Below, one piece after another: positions 16,236-24,587 of a stretch of DNA of 61,565 nucleotides. The stretch is taken from NCBI GenBank assembly GCA_020847855.1, contig JADLBH010000030.1:1-61565 (forward strand). Reading direction: 5' to 3'. Position numbers and translations under genes: made by a program. Below the pieces are notes generated by a model that was not told where the DNA came from, searched no databases, and worked only from the letters and a program-made list of their open reading frames with translations. The stretch's first letter is position 1; each line of letters starts with the position of its first letter. Origin of the DNA: Fimbriimonadaceae bacterium (GTDB taxonomy: Bacteria; Armatimonadota; Fimbriimonadia; Fimbriimonadales; Fimbriimonadaceae).

Positions 16236-17345
16236 TCACCCGCGCTTGCGCTTGATGATGAGGCGCTTGTAGACGGCTCGCTTGGTGCTTGCGAGGCCGA
16301 GTTTTGTGCGGCCGACATTACCGACATACTCGGGTCCGAGTCGGGTGACCCCCATGGCTGCGGCTGAGTATCCGTCGGTGCTGCCGCCAATGATCTCGAA
16401 CTGGTCGGGATTATATTTGTCGAGGAAGGTGATGGGGACGCCCATCGCGCCGTCGTAGTCCTCGGGGATGTCGGCGACCTTGCCTACCTCGATCGCGTCG
16501 TAGTTGTCGTAGGTCGGATACTCGGCGGGGGAGTATTTCTTGAAGAGCTTGATCTCCTCGTGCCGCTTCGCATGGTCCATGTTCGTGAACCACATGATGC
16601 TGCCCATGCTGAAGTATTTCACGCCGTTCTCGACCTTCTTCCGCGACTCGGTTTGGATGTCGTAGTCCGGCGGGACCTGGAACCACTTCGTTCCGCCGTT
16701 GTCCACGCCGAGCCAGACCTTGTTCTGCTTGATGAGGATGAAAACTTCCTTGTACGTGATGGCGTTCTGGTTCCCGATGATGAGGAACTTCTTTTTGTGC
16801 GCGACGAGCTGGGCGACGTACTCGCGGAAGAGGGAGAAGGGCGGGTTGGTGACGACGACGTCCGCCTCCTCGAGCATCTGGACGCACGCCTTGCTGCGGA
16901 AGTCGCCGCCGGGGTAGGTCCCGTCCCCCTGGAGCGGGCGGGCGACGTTCTTCTTGCGCCGGAGGAGCTCGCGGACGTCCTGCTCGTCGATCGCGCCGTC
17001 CTTGTTGAGGTCGGGGACCTCGACGATCTCGACGGCGTAGGGCTCCTTGGACTTTGGCTTGAGGCCCTCGATCTCGAAGAGGGGGAGCTGGCCGCCGACG
17101 ACGGGCGAGCCGGCGTAGGTGGTGGCGATGAGCTTTTTGAGCTTGAGGTCGTTGAAGTTGAGGGCGAAGTACTTGAAGAAGTTGGACTCGTAGGGGTCGT
17201 CGCAGTTGCAGAGGACGGTCTTGCCTTCGAGGTGCTTTCGGTAGTGGCGGAGTTCGTTGGCGATGTCGGCCATCTGGGTGTAGAACTCGTCCTGCTTGGC
17301 GCGCTTGGCCTGGGAGAGGGTGCGGTTTCCGGCGGTGGCGGCCAT
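16236..17345 (-). CDS. adenine-specific DNA methyltransferase, EcoRI-methylase family
   Basis: The 369-aa protein matches the EcoRI-type N6-adenine methylase family. The N-terminus has KQDEFYTQMADI and LCNCDDPYESNFFKYF; the catalytic motif is VVVTNPPFSLF near residues 163-173. An EF-hand-like loop, DLNKDGAIDEQD, occurs near residues 112-123 before the catalytic part. The ATG at 17345 is supported by TAGAAT 7 nt upstream. No cognate restriction enzyme is adjacent; the nearest candidates are the PD-(D/E)XK-like protein and DUF262 remnant beyond the satellite. It may be an orphan methylase or the remnant of a restriction-modification system. Confidence 0.85.
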   Translation of the reverse strand: MAATAGNRTLSQAKRAKQDEFYTQMADIANELRHYRKHLEGKTVLCNCDDPYESNFFKYFALNFNDLKLKKLIATTYAGSPVVGGQLPLFEIEGLKPKSKEPYAVEIVEVPDLNKDGAIDEQDVRELLRRKKNVARPLQGDGTYPGGDFRSKACVQMLEEADVVVTNPPFSLFREYVAQLVAHKKKFLIIGNQNAITYKEVFILIKQNKVWLGVDNGGTKWFQVPPDYDIQTESRKKVENGVKYFSMGSIMWFTNMDHAKRHEEIKLFKKYSPAEYPTYDNYDAIEVGKVADIPEDYDGAMGVPITFLDKYNPDQFEIIGGSTDGYSAAAMGVTRLGPEYVGNVGRTKLGLASTKRAVYKRLIIKRKRG

Positions 17346-17393
17346 GGGTGTGATTCTATTCGATTGGGGGCGGGGCAGGTACAACTTGGCCAA

Positions 17394-17855
17394 ATGAGTC
17401 AGCACACCGCGCGGATCGGATGGAACCTTCGGGCAGACGACGAGTTTGCCAAGGGGCGCTACAGTCGCGACCATGAGTGGGAGTTTGACAGCGGGGTCAA
17501 GGTGCCGGCGTCCACTGCCATGTCGGAGATCGCGTCGCCGGACACGGTGGACCCCGAGGAGGCACTCGTAGCCGCTCTTGCGAGCTGCCATATGATGACG
17601 TTCCTCTACTTCGTGCGCAAGGGCGGCTTCGTCGTGGAATCCTATGACGACACCGCCGTAGGGGAGACGGACAAGAACGACCGCGGTAAGACTTATGTCG
17701 CCCGCGTCACGCTCAGCCCGGCGATCCGGTTCGCGGGCAGCGCCCCCACCCAGGCCGAGCTCGACGAGATGCACCACCGCGCCCACGAGGACTGCTTCAT
17801 CGCCAACTCCGTCGTGGCCGAGGTCACGGTCGCGGCACGGATCGTGAACGACTAG
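17394..17855 (+). CDS. OsmC-family protein
   Basis: The 153-aa protein fits OsmC/Ohr-type peroxidases: DPEEALVAALASCHMMTFLY near residues 53-72 holds the first redox cysteine. The second position is near EDCFIANSV toward the C-terminus. Such proteins reduce organic hydroperoxides with a Cys pair. TACAAC lies 8 nt before the ATG at 17394. Its stop overlaps the convergent monooxygenase gene in the 4-nt sequence CTAG. Confidence 0.85.
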   Translation: MSQHTARIGWNLRADDEFAKGRYSRDHEWEFDSGVKVPASTAMSEIASPDTVDPEEALVAALASCHMMTFLYFVRKGGFVVESYDDTAVGETDKNDRGKTYVARVTLSPAIRFAGSAPTQAELDEMHHRAHEDCFIANSVVAEVTVAARIVND

Positions 17856-18208
17856 CGCGAAACGACGGAATACGTCACAAACCGCGAGGTCATCGGGGGC
17901 TCCTCGCCCGCAGCCTTTGCCTTGCGGATGTCCTCGAAGCCCCGCTTGTGGCCCTCCAAGAACTCGGGGGAGCCGACCCACCCGTCGAAGCACGACTTGT
18001 CCTTCCAGTAGCTCACGATTAGATAAGGTTCTGGCTGGTCCTCGGCGCGCAACACCTGCATCCCCAGAAAGCCCGGCATGGTGTCAATCATCTTCGCCCT
18101 GGAGCAGAACAGGCACTCGAAGCGCTCCGAGTAGTGCGGCTTGCAATCAATATAGTTGACGGCAACGTAGCCCACTTGTTCCAGGTCGAGCTGACCTGTG
18201 GTCTGCAT
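17852..18208 (-). CDS. antibiotic biosynthesis monooxygenase-domain protein, possible heme-degrading type
   Basis: The 118-aa protein is a single ABM ferredoxin-like domain. An Asn in VAVNYIDCKP, a Trp in VSYWKD and a His in EGHKRGF occupy the places of the Asn-Trp-His set of IsdG/HmoB heme oxygenases. Heme degradation is therefore possible, although many ABM proteins act on other substrates. I chose ATG 18208 because the longer frame upstream has no domain. The stop overlaps the OsmC gene stop by 4 nt (CTAG). Confidence 0.75.
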   Translation of the reverse strand: MQTTGQLDLEQVGYVAVNYIDCKPHYSERFECLFCSRAKMIDTMPGFLGMQVLRAEDQPEPYLIVSYWKDKSCFDGWVGSPEFLEGHKRGFEDIRKAKAAGEEPPMTSRFVTYSVVSR

Positions 18209-18303
18209 GCGGGATACAGGACAACCGTCCGACTTCGGCCCAGGGCTCATGCGCCCAGTATGGCCCCGCGACAACCGGGCTCTGGGCCGCTTTGCCGGCC
18301 TCC

Positions 18304-19128
18304 CTATGGTCGAGCGCCGGGAGTGGGCAAGGAGAAGCACGGTAAGGGGAGGGAACCGGACGAGGCTCGCGGCGAGGAGCCTCCCTGGGGCTGGATCCGG
18401 TGGGGCGGGCCGATCGCGGAAAGCGGACGGATGACACCGAGGATCCACTTCCGAATCTCGGGCTCGGTCAGGTCAATCGCGCCGGATCCGTGGTAGGGCA
18501 CGCCGCCGTTTAGTACGGCCCAGCCATAATAGGGCAGCGTGTTGCCCTGAGTGCTAAAGGCATAGGAGATCACCCCCACGAGCCGCCCGTTCAAAAAGCA
18601 CGCCCCCCCCGAGTCTCCGTTCACGGCGGCTGCGTCCGGGTCTGTGCCGAGCATCGAGACTAGGGCGGGCCCTAGTCCAAACATGTTCCACTTCCAAGCG
18701 ATGGAATTCGTACCGGCGTGCCTGCCGAAGTTTCCATAGCGGATGTCGTATCCGTGCCACTGAAAGTTGGGATACCCGGTACCACCGTACCCCACCCATG
18801 TCACGGAAGCCCCGATGGGTGCGGATGCGCCCAGCGGGTGCCAGCCGGGCAAATCTTGATCGAAGAGAAAGATGGCAAGGTCGTGTTGCGGGTGGTTCAC
18901 CCGTTGCGCGGCCGTAAAGATCTGACCGTTCAAGCCAAACGTGAGGCCGGGGACGTGCTTCGCTGTGATCATCGCTCTCCGGGCGATCGCGGTACCCGAG
19001 CCACCCCCGCATTCCCCGACGAACCTATACTGTAGATCCAGCCCGCGATCCGGAGCGACGGCATACGCTGGCGACGCCACGAAGAACACCGCTAGCCAAA
19101 GGCTAGCCTTGCCGCTCACGTTAATCAT
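18304..19128 (-). CDS. secreted trypsin-like serine protease
   Basis: The 274-aa protein begins with a signal peptide (residues 1-23, cleaved near AYAVA). The chymotrypsin-fold triad is complete: His in ITAKHVPG near residue 58, Asp in PQHDLAIF near residue 84 and Ser in NGDSGGACF near residue 171. It is therefore probably an active extracellular protease; the substrate is unknown. The last 40 residues are Pro/Ser-rich and probably disordered. A TATGCT hexamer sits exactly 6 nt before the ATG, giving a leaderless start. Confidence 0.85.
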   Translation of the reverse strand: MINVSGKASLWLAVFFVASPAYAVAPDRGLDLQYRFVGECGGGSGTAIARRAMITAKHVPGLTFGLNGQIFTAAQRVNHPQHDLAIFLFDQDLPGWHPLGASAPIGASVTWVGYGGTGYPNFQWHGYDIRYGNFGRHAGTNSIAWKWNMFGLGPALVSMLGTDPDAAAVNGDSGGACFLNGRLVGVISYAFSTQGNTLPYYGWAVLNGGVPYHGSGAIDLTEPEIRKWILGVIRPLSAIGPPHRIQPQGGSSPRASSGSLPLPCFSLPTPGARP

Positions 19129-19197
19129 GGTGACAGCATACCGCTCGTGCTACACCCATATCGTGCAACACGGTCCAAGGCCACCAAGCAGCTGACC

Positions 19198-20340
19198 TCA
19201 GCGGCCACTCGCGAGCCGGTCGAGCTCGGAGAGTGTGAACCGGACGCTTACGATATAAGGGGGCTCGCCTGCCGTCCAATGGCCGTAGGTCGTGCAAACG
19301 AACGTCCCGTCCGGCAAGACCTCGACCCCCGGATAAGCACAGTCGGAGCCGTCCTTATTGTCCATGAGCCGGACGCGGTATTGGCCGGGCTTGCCCTTCT
19401 CGATGTCCTCGAAGCCCCCCACCCAAGCGACCCAATCGCCGTAGGTCGGACTGTCCGGGGCCATGTCCCGGAAGCTCACCACGAGGCGGCCGTCTGGAGC
19501 GTATTTTGCCGTGTGACGGTCGCCGGTCAGCTCGGCCGCAACCTCACGAGGTTTCGACCATGTGGCCCCTTCGTCGTCGGAGAAGATCACGTGGGAGTGC
19601 TTGACCCTCCGGTTCTCGCGCAAGAGGACGGCGAGCCGCTTGCCATCCGGCGAGCGCACCACCCCCGGTTCGCAAAGATGGATGTCCGAGCCGCTCCAGA
19701 CGACCTCGGGTGTGCCCCAGGTGAGTCCGCCGTCTTTCGAGAGGGTTTGGTACAGCGTAAAGGTGCCCGTTGCCTTACCGCCCTGGGTAAAGAAGCGGCC
19801 GTCGTCATGGAACATTGCGAGGTAGTCCCCGTTCCGCAGTCGCTCGACAAAGCCCATCACGACGATCCCGCCCCAATCCCCCACTTTTTGGAGGGGGGTC
19901 CAGGTCTTACCGTCGTCCTCGCTGGAGGCGAGACGGGCAGGGTAGAGACCGGACCACAAGATGAGCCGCTTCTTGCCCGTCTTTGGGTCTAGGACGCGGT
20001 GGATCGTGGGCGTCTCCCGGCTGGTGGACCAGTTCTCAGGCACGGGGAGGCGATCGCTCCACGTCTTTCCGCCATCCTCGCTTCGCTTGAGGATGATCTG
20101 GCCCTGTCCGTGACCTTTGGGGTAGACGGCGAGGATCGTTTTGCCGTCTTCTAGGAGCAGCGTCGAGACGTGCCCCAGGTATTGACCTGCCTCCCGATCC
20201 ACGACGACCTGTCTGCTTCCGTCCTGCGAAAGGTCGAGAGCTCGGCTCTGCGCTTGTCCCGAGCTGATTTGGGAGAACGGCATCGGCGTATCGCTGGCTC
20301 CGGCCAGAGCGGCGATGACCAGTACAAGGGCAGTCACCAT
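19198..20340 (-). CDS. exo-alpha-sialidase (BNR/Asp-box repeats)
   Basis: 380 aa with an N-terminal signal peptide (TALVLVIAALAGASD). Four Asp-box repeats with the pattern S-x-D-x-G-x-T-W are visible: SEDGGKTW, SEDDGKTW, SKDGGLTW and SDDEGATW, as in six-bladed sialidases. The family cleaves terminal sialic acids from glycans; some members act on other sugars. This enzyme would supply the NanA/NanM/MFS operon at 2580-5787, about 14 kb away. ATG 20340 follows a TAGGAT hexamer by 7 nt. The longer frame upstream overlaps the nitrate-reductase gene and is not coding. Confidence 0.8.
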   Translation of the reverse strand: MVTALVLVIAALAGASDTPMPFSQISSGQAQSRALDLSQDGSRQVVVDREAGQYLGHVSTLLLEDGKTILAVYPKGHGQGQIILKRSEDGGKTWSDRLPVPENWSTSRETPTIHRVLDPKTGKKRLILWSGLYPARLASSEDDGKTWTPLQKVGDWGGIVVMGFVERLRNGDYLAMFHDDGRFFTQGGKATGTFTLYQTLSKDGGLTWGTPEVVWSGSDIHLCEPGVVRSPDGKRLAVLLRENRRVKHSHVIFSDDEGATWSKPREVAAELTGDRHTAKYAPDGRLVVSFRDMAPDSPTYGDWVAWVGGFEDIEKGKPGQYRVRLMDNKDGSDCAYPGVEVLPDGTFVCTTYGHWTAGEPPYIVSVRFTLSELDRLASGR

Positions 20341-20407
20341 CACCTTGATCCTACCAGAGGCGCAGGTCTCAGAACCGATTCGCGCCGTGGTCGGACAACA
20401 TCGTTGG

Positions 20408-22843
20408 CTACGCCTTCCGGATATCCACCCTGGTGTCCTTCCAATGCTGCCCAGGGGCATAAACGGCAGGAAGATAGTAGTTCTCGTGGGTGGGCTTGAC
20501 CTTTTGGTGTGTGTGGACCGAGTGGTACTTACCCCCACCGAGGTAGCGATCCCACCAGCCATGGTCCACGCAGAGCACTCCGGGCTTGATCGTCTCGGTG
20601 ATCAGTGCCCACAGCTTGTAAGAGCCGTTGTTGTTGAAGATCTCCACCGGGTCGCCGTCTCGAATGCCCCTTCGGATGGCGTCAATGGGGTTGATCTCCA
20701 CCACGGCGCCTCGGTTCAGGTTGAGAAGCACGCGGTTGTTGGAGTGGGTCGAGTGGACGCGCCACTTGCTATGGGGGGTCACGATGCTCAGCGGCAGGGC
20801 TTGATCCTCGGGAGACAGGTGCGAGAACGCAGGCTTGAATACCGGGATCTCCTCCCCTAGGGCCTGGAATTCGGGCTCTTCCTTGTAAAACTCCATCCGA
20901 CCGGTCTTCAGGAACTCGCGCTGGGCCCCTTCGGGGAAAGGATAGGCTCGCGGCGGGAAGGGCTTGTCCTCGAGAAACTGCTCGTCACACCCGACCTCGG
21001 GGTCATGGACATTCAGGCGCACGGGTCCCTGGGTGAGCTGCTCATAGGTGATTCCGGCCACCTCTTTCCCCCCTCCTTGCAGGAGAATCTCGATGATCTG
21101 CTCCTCTGTGTAGTCCAGCTCCTTGGCAAGCTCGGGGTTGACCCGTTTCATGATCTCCTGAATCATCCAGAGCTCGGTGCGCGAATCGTATTGCGGAGGG
21201 ACCACCTCCTGCTGGATCTGAAGGTACGGGTGGCACGAGGTGCCCACGAGTTCCCGCTTCTCCCAGAACGTGGGCGCGGGAAGCACGACGTCGCTGTACT
21301 CGCAGGTGGGCGTCATCGAGAAGTCAATCGTGACGAAGAGCTCAAGGTTGTCAATCGAGCGCTTCAGGGGATCCGAGAACTCGGTGACAAGGGGGTTTCC
21401 GTGCGACACAAAGAGGGCCTTGAACCCACTCTTGGGATACTTGATCTTGGGATTGATGCTCTCCGTGGGCCCGCCCAGGACGAAGTAGTGCATCGGCACA
21501 CCGTTCGGCCGCTTGCCTCCAGGGAACCACCACGAGCTCACGTCGAGCCGGAAGTGGTGCTGGCCGGAGTAGATGGAAATGGACTCCCCTGGTTTGCCGT
21601 GGGCCCCGACCAGCGCGGAGAGGAGCAGGATCGAACGGATCGTCAAGTCCCCGTGAAGGCGGTGGTTCACACCCATCCCGATGATGATCGAGCTCGGGCG
21701 GTTGAGCGCATACTCCTTGGCGATCTCGCGGATGGTCGCAGCGGGGATGTCGGTCTGCGCCTCGACGTTCTCCGGCTTGTAAGTATCCCGCATGATCGAG
21801 TCTTCCAAGATCTGGAAGACTGGCGTGACCTTCACTCGTGCGCCGTGGATCTCGACTTCACGAGTGCCTTGGAACGCAGGGCGGACGCCCTCCCCGAGCG
21901 CGAGGGTCTCGGTGGGAAGCTTGTAGAGCGAGTCGGTGACCTCGTTCCAGACCATGAACTCCATGTCCGAGCCCATGCCCACGTCGGAAGCACGGAGCCT
22001 CTGACCGTTGTCGGCCCGGATGAGCGTGCCGCAGTCCGTGTACTTTCTGAGGAAGTCCCAGTCCACCCAGCCGTTCTCAAGGACCGTGTAGCACATAGAG
22101 AGCGCGAGGAGACCGTCCGTGCCAGGATGGATCGGGATCCAAAGGTCCGCGCCCTTGGCGGTCTGGCTGCACCTCGGGTCAATGGCGATGATCTTACAGT
22201 TGTTGCGCTGCTTCGCGACCTTCGTCAGGAACTGGGCATCAGGAATCCGGGTCTGGAAGACGTTGCTGGACCAAAGGATCGCGGTCTTCGCATGTCCCCA
22301 GCTCTTCGTCTCGCACTCGACGCAGTCAATCCCCATCGTGTGGGTGAACCCCATGGAGATGTCGCCGTTGAAGTCATAGGCGGTCGCCAAGGTCATGCCG
22401 AGCAAGGACGCCATCCGCACCTGGGCCCCCTTTTGGACGTACCCCGTCCCCACGACTTGGTTGAAGAGCAGCATGCTCTCCGGCCCGTGCCGCTCCATGA
22501 TCGAGACCATGCGCGAGGCGATATAGTCCAGGGCCTCGTCCCAGCTCGCTTCCTTCCACTTGCCCTCGCCTCGCTCCCCGACCCGGATCAGAGGAGTCTT
22601 GACCCGGTCAGGGCCATAGATCATGTGGGTCATGGACATGCCCCGTAGACACCCACGGGGGTTGTACTCCTCACACGGATAGTCCGCGGCGGGCTTGAGG
22701 TCAACGATCACGTCGTCCACGACGGTGGCGAGCCAGCCACAGGCACCGGTGCAGTTCGGACTGTCCGTCGTCCTCACCACGCGCGCCTCGCCTGGGAGTC
22801 GCTCCGACCCAAACCGTCCAGGTACCGTCATTCTTGTCGCCAT
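20408..22843 (-). CDS. molybdopterin oxidoreductase, NarG-like (probable nitrate reductase catalytic subunit)
   Basis: The 811-aa protein is a DMSO-reductase-family enzyme. The N-terminal cluster motif is D-x3-C-x3-C-x29-C (SPNCTGACGW, then NPRGCLRG). Asp takes the place of the His ligand seen in E. coli NarG. FNGDISMGF aligns with the NarG segment carrying the Asp ligand of molybdenum, so it belongs to the type II branch. It is about 400 residues shorter than NarG. There is no twin-arginine signal, so it should act in the cytoplasm. The NarH- and NarI-like partners lie 11 kb away and no NarJ chaperone is visible. Nitrate as substrate is inferred from NarK, NnrS and the shared operator. The ATG at 22843 follows GAGAAG. 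Confidence 0.8.
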   Translation of the reverse strand: MATRMTVPGRFGSERLPGEARVVRTTDSPNCTGACGWLATVVDDVIVDLKPAADYPCEEYNPRGCLRGMSMTHMIYGPDRVKTPLIRVGERGEGKWKEASWDEALDYIASRMVSIMERHGPESMLLFNQVVGTGYVQKGAQVRMASLLGMTLATAYDFNGDISMGFTHTMGIDCVECETKSWGHAKTAILWSSNVFQTRIPDAQFLTKVAKQRNNCKIIAIDPRCSQTAKGADLWIPIHPGTDGLLALSMCYTVLENGWVDWDFLRKYTDCGTLIRADNGQRLRASDVGMGSDMEFMVWNEVTDSLYKLPTETLALGEGVRPAFQGTREVEIHGARVKVTPVFQILEDSIMRDTYKPENVEAQTDIPAATIREIAKEYALNRPSSIIIGMGVNHRLHGDLTIRSILLLSALVGAHGKPGESISIYSGQHHFRLDVSSWWFPGGKRPNGVPMHYFVLGGPTESINPKIKYPKSGFKALFVSHGNPLVTEFSDPLKRSIDNLELFVTIDFSMTPTCEYSDVVLPAPTFWEKRELVGTSCHPYLQIQQEVVPPQYDSRTELWMIQEIMKRVNPELAKELDYTEEQIIEILLQGGGKEVAGITYEQLTQGPVRLNVHDPEVGCDEQFLEDKPFPPRAYPFPEGAQREFLKTGRMEFYKEEPEFQALGEEIPVFKPAFSHLSPEDQALPLSIVTPHSKWRVHSTHSNNRVLLNLNRGAVVEINPIDAIRRGIRDGDPVEIFNNNGSYKLWALITETIKPGVLCVDHGWWDRYLGGGKYHSVHTHQKVKPTHENYYLPAVYAPGQHWKDTRVDIRKA

Positions 22844-22899
22844 GATCTTCTCGGGCCCCGTGCCGATTCGAATCGTACGGGCGATGCCGCCCAAGTACC

Positions 22900-22913
22900 A
22901 TGATCTAGGTCAT
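22900..22913 (-). promoter_or_regulatory. nitrate-regulon operator of the NarG-like gene
   Basis: ATGAT-CTAG-GTCAT on the plus strand, one mismatch from the ATGAC-N4-GTCAT consensus. On the minus strand TACGAT (22872-22877) follows after 22 nt, predicting a start near 22865, which places the operator centre (22906.5) at -41.5. A 22-nt leader then precedes the ATG. Confidence 0.65.
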
Positions 22914-22925
22914 AGTAGGCCAAGC

Positions 22926-22939
22926 ATGACGACGGTCAT
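22926..22939 (+). promoter_or_regulatory. nitrate-regulon operator of the CRP/FNR gene (autoregulation)
   Basis: A perfect palindrome, ATGAC-GACG-GTCAT, centred 42.5 bp before the ATG at 22975 and 26 bp from the divergent operator. No good -10 hexamer is visible, so the promoter is less sure than the site itself. Confidence 0.6.
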
Positions 22940-22974
22940 GGAGCAGCCGCCAGCATTGCGGAACCATCTCGCCC

Positions 22975-23721
22975 ATGGGCATGCTCGATCCATCGGGCAT
23001 CATAGAAGCCGCAGTGAGCGCCATTCCGGAGCGTCCATCGGTTCAGTCCGTGATAGGTTCCTGCTCCATCCTAAACCCGCTGCACGAGGCTGAGCGGGAG
23101 AAGGTGATCGAAGGTTCTCAGATGGCGTTTGCAGAGAGGTCGGAAACGATCTGGCTCGCGGGCATGTCGAGCAAGTTCTTCGCGGTGCTGGGGAGCGGCT
23201 TCGTGAAGATGACGAGGAACGCTCCCCACGGGACCGAGATCGCGGTCGAGCTCTTGGGGCCGGGGCAGTGCTTTGGCCTGCTTGCCGCACTCGAGGGCCG
23301 CGACTTTCCCTTGAGCGCCACCGCGGTGACCCCCTGCTGGTACCTCAAGACGCCGTCGAGCGTGATCACCGAGGTCTATGCCACGAACGCCGACCTGCGC
23401 GACCAAATGCTCCGCACCCTAGGGCCAAGGCTTCGACGGGCACACGAGATGATGGCTCGGCTCAGTAGCGGCAAGGTCGAGCAACGAGTCGCCGCCGTCC
23501 TTCTCATCCTGGGCGAGTCCTACGGGCGGCTCGGCAAGCACGGTGGGGTCCGCCTCAACGTCCCGCTCACCAGGCAAGACATCGCCGAAATGGCGGGCAC
23601 GACCGTTGAGACGTGCATCCGGGTCATGAGCAAGTGGCAGAAGGCGGCGACCGTCACGACCGATCATCAAGTGATCACGATTCGAAAGCCCCATGTCCTG
23701 AACGAGACCCTTTCCGAATAG
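22975..23721 (+). CDS. CRP/FNR-family regulator, candidate controller of the nitrate regulon
   Basis: The 248-aa protein has a beta-roll sensor domain (ELLGPGQCFGLLAALEG near residues 92-108) and a winged-helix DNA-binding domain (LTRQDIAEMAGTTVETCIRVM). The recognition helix reads VETCIRVM. E. coli FNR has Glu-x2-Ser-Arg at these places, so Glu and Arg are kept but Ser is Ile. That fits a half-site keeping the FNR TGA core with altered flanks (ATGAC instead of TTGAT). The FNR four-cysteine N-terminal pattern is absent, so the signal may be NO or heme-linked; this is inference. It heads an operon with the CMD gene (2-nt gap) and mobA. Confidence 0.85.
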   Translation: MGMLDPSGIIEAAVSAIPERPSVQSVIGSCSILNPLHEAEREKVIEGSQMAFAERSETIWLAGMSSKFFAVLGSGFVKMTRNAPHGTEIAVELLGPGQCFGLLAALEGRDFPLSATAVTPCWYLKTPSSVITEVYATNADLRDQMLRTLGPRLRRAHEMMARLSSGKVEQRVAAVLLILGESYGRLGKHGGVRLNVPLTRQDIAEMAGTTVETCIRVMSKWQKAATVTTDHQVITIRKPHVLNETLSE

Positions 23722-23723
23722 CC

Positions 23724-24038
23724 ATGCCGAAGCTCCCCAATCGTTACACTCAGTTCCTCGAGCGCTATCCCAGCATCGGAGGCGCCTACCACGACCTGGG
23801 CGAGGCCGTGAAATCCTCTGGCCCCCTCGATCCCAAGGTGCAAGCCCTCGTCAAGCTGGGCATCGCCATCGGTGCCCGCATGGAGGGCGCGGTACACAGT
23901 CACGTGCGCAAGGCCAAGGAGGCGGGTGCCACTGCGGACGAGATTCGACACGCCGTGCTCCAAGCGACGACAACGCTCGGCTTTCCTGGAATGATGGCCG
24001 CACTGAGCTGGGCGAACGACGTTTTGGAAGAAGGGTAA
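23724..24038 (+). CDS. carboxymuconolactone decarboxylase (AhpD-like) family protein
   Basis: The 104-aa protein is a single all-helical CMD domain: VKLGIAIGARMEGAVHSH near residues 46-63 and ADEIRHAVLQATTTLGFPG are typical. The CxxC pair of AhpD peroxidases is absent, replaced by Glu-Gly-Ala-Val-His, as in a common cysteine-less branch with no assigned function. It lies 2 nt after the CRP/FNR gene and directly before mobA, so a link to Moco or nitrate metabolism is suggested by context only. Confidence 0.8.
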   Translation: MPKLPNRYTQFLERYPSIGGAYHDLGEAVKSSGPLDPKVQALVKLGIAIGARMEGAVHSHVRKAKEAGATADEIRHAVLQATTTLGFPGMMAALSWANDVLEEG

Positions 24039-24587
24039 TTGGAGGTCGAAGCCGTGATCCTGGGCGGGGGTTCGAGCCGACGCATGGGGCTGGACAAAGC
24101 TGCGATCCTCATGAACGGCGAGCCCATGATCGAACGCCTCGTTCGCCTGCTCGCCAGTGCAGGATACAGTTCAACCGTCCTCGGGCCGCAGGGCACCGCG
24201 GACCGTGAGCCCGGCTCTGGCCCTCTGCGCGCGCTCGCTGACTTCAGCCCGTCTGCTCCTTGGGTCTTCGTCTGTGCCTGTGATCTGCCTAGATTTGATC
24301 CTGTGGCTGTGGGGTACCTGAGGTCTCAAGCCGAGGGGTTCGACGCCGTGATCCCAACGAGGGGGGGGCGCCCTCAGCCCCTTGCCGCTCTATATTCTGC
24401 GCGGGCCTTTCAAGTTGCGAAGAGCCTAGATTCCAACGAGCGGCGAGTCATGGCCTGGGTCGAGCTCCTTCACACCAGGTTGGTCACGGAGGACGAAATG
24501 AAGGCGGAGGGCATCTCCCCCATTTCCCTGACGAGCGCGAATACGCCGGAGGAATGGCAACGACTCGTCGCGGGCGAGCCGGTATGA
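24039..24587 (+). CDS. mobA: molybdenum cofactor guanylyltransferase MobA
   Basis: The 182-aa product has the nucleotidyltransferase signature ILGGGSSRRMGLDKA near residues 7-21 and VCACDLPRFDP near residues 78-88, as in MobA. The enzyme joins GMP to molybdopterin to make the bis-MGD cofactor needed by DMSO-reductase-family enzymes such as the NarG-like protein here. The start appears to be the TTG at 24039, immediately after the TAA of the CMD gene; no ATG fits. The stop codon lies inside the operator that precedes moaA. Confidence 0.85.
   Translation: MEVEAVILGGGSSRRMGLDKAAILMNGEPMIERLVRLLASAGYSSTVLGPQGTADREPGSGPLRALADFSPSAPWVFVCACDLPRFDPVAVGYLRSQAEGFDAVIPTRGGRPQPLAALYSARAFQVAKSLDSNERRVMAWVELLHTRLVTEDEMKAEGISPISLTSANTPEEWQRLVAGEPV

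Noticed and set aside
16560-17393. N-terminal extension of the OsmC gene
   Set aside because: The extension is antisense to the methylase gene; the OsmC domain starts at 17394 with its own promoter element.
21005-22648. 547-codon plus-strand open frame
   Set aside because: Complementary to the NarG-like gene; charged low-complexity translation typical of GC-rich antisense frames.
23724-24038. NarJ-type chaperone next to the nitrate reductase
   Set aside because: The 104-aa protein matches the CMD family, not NarJ/TorD; no NarJ is visible in the window.
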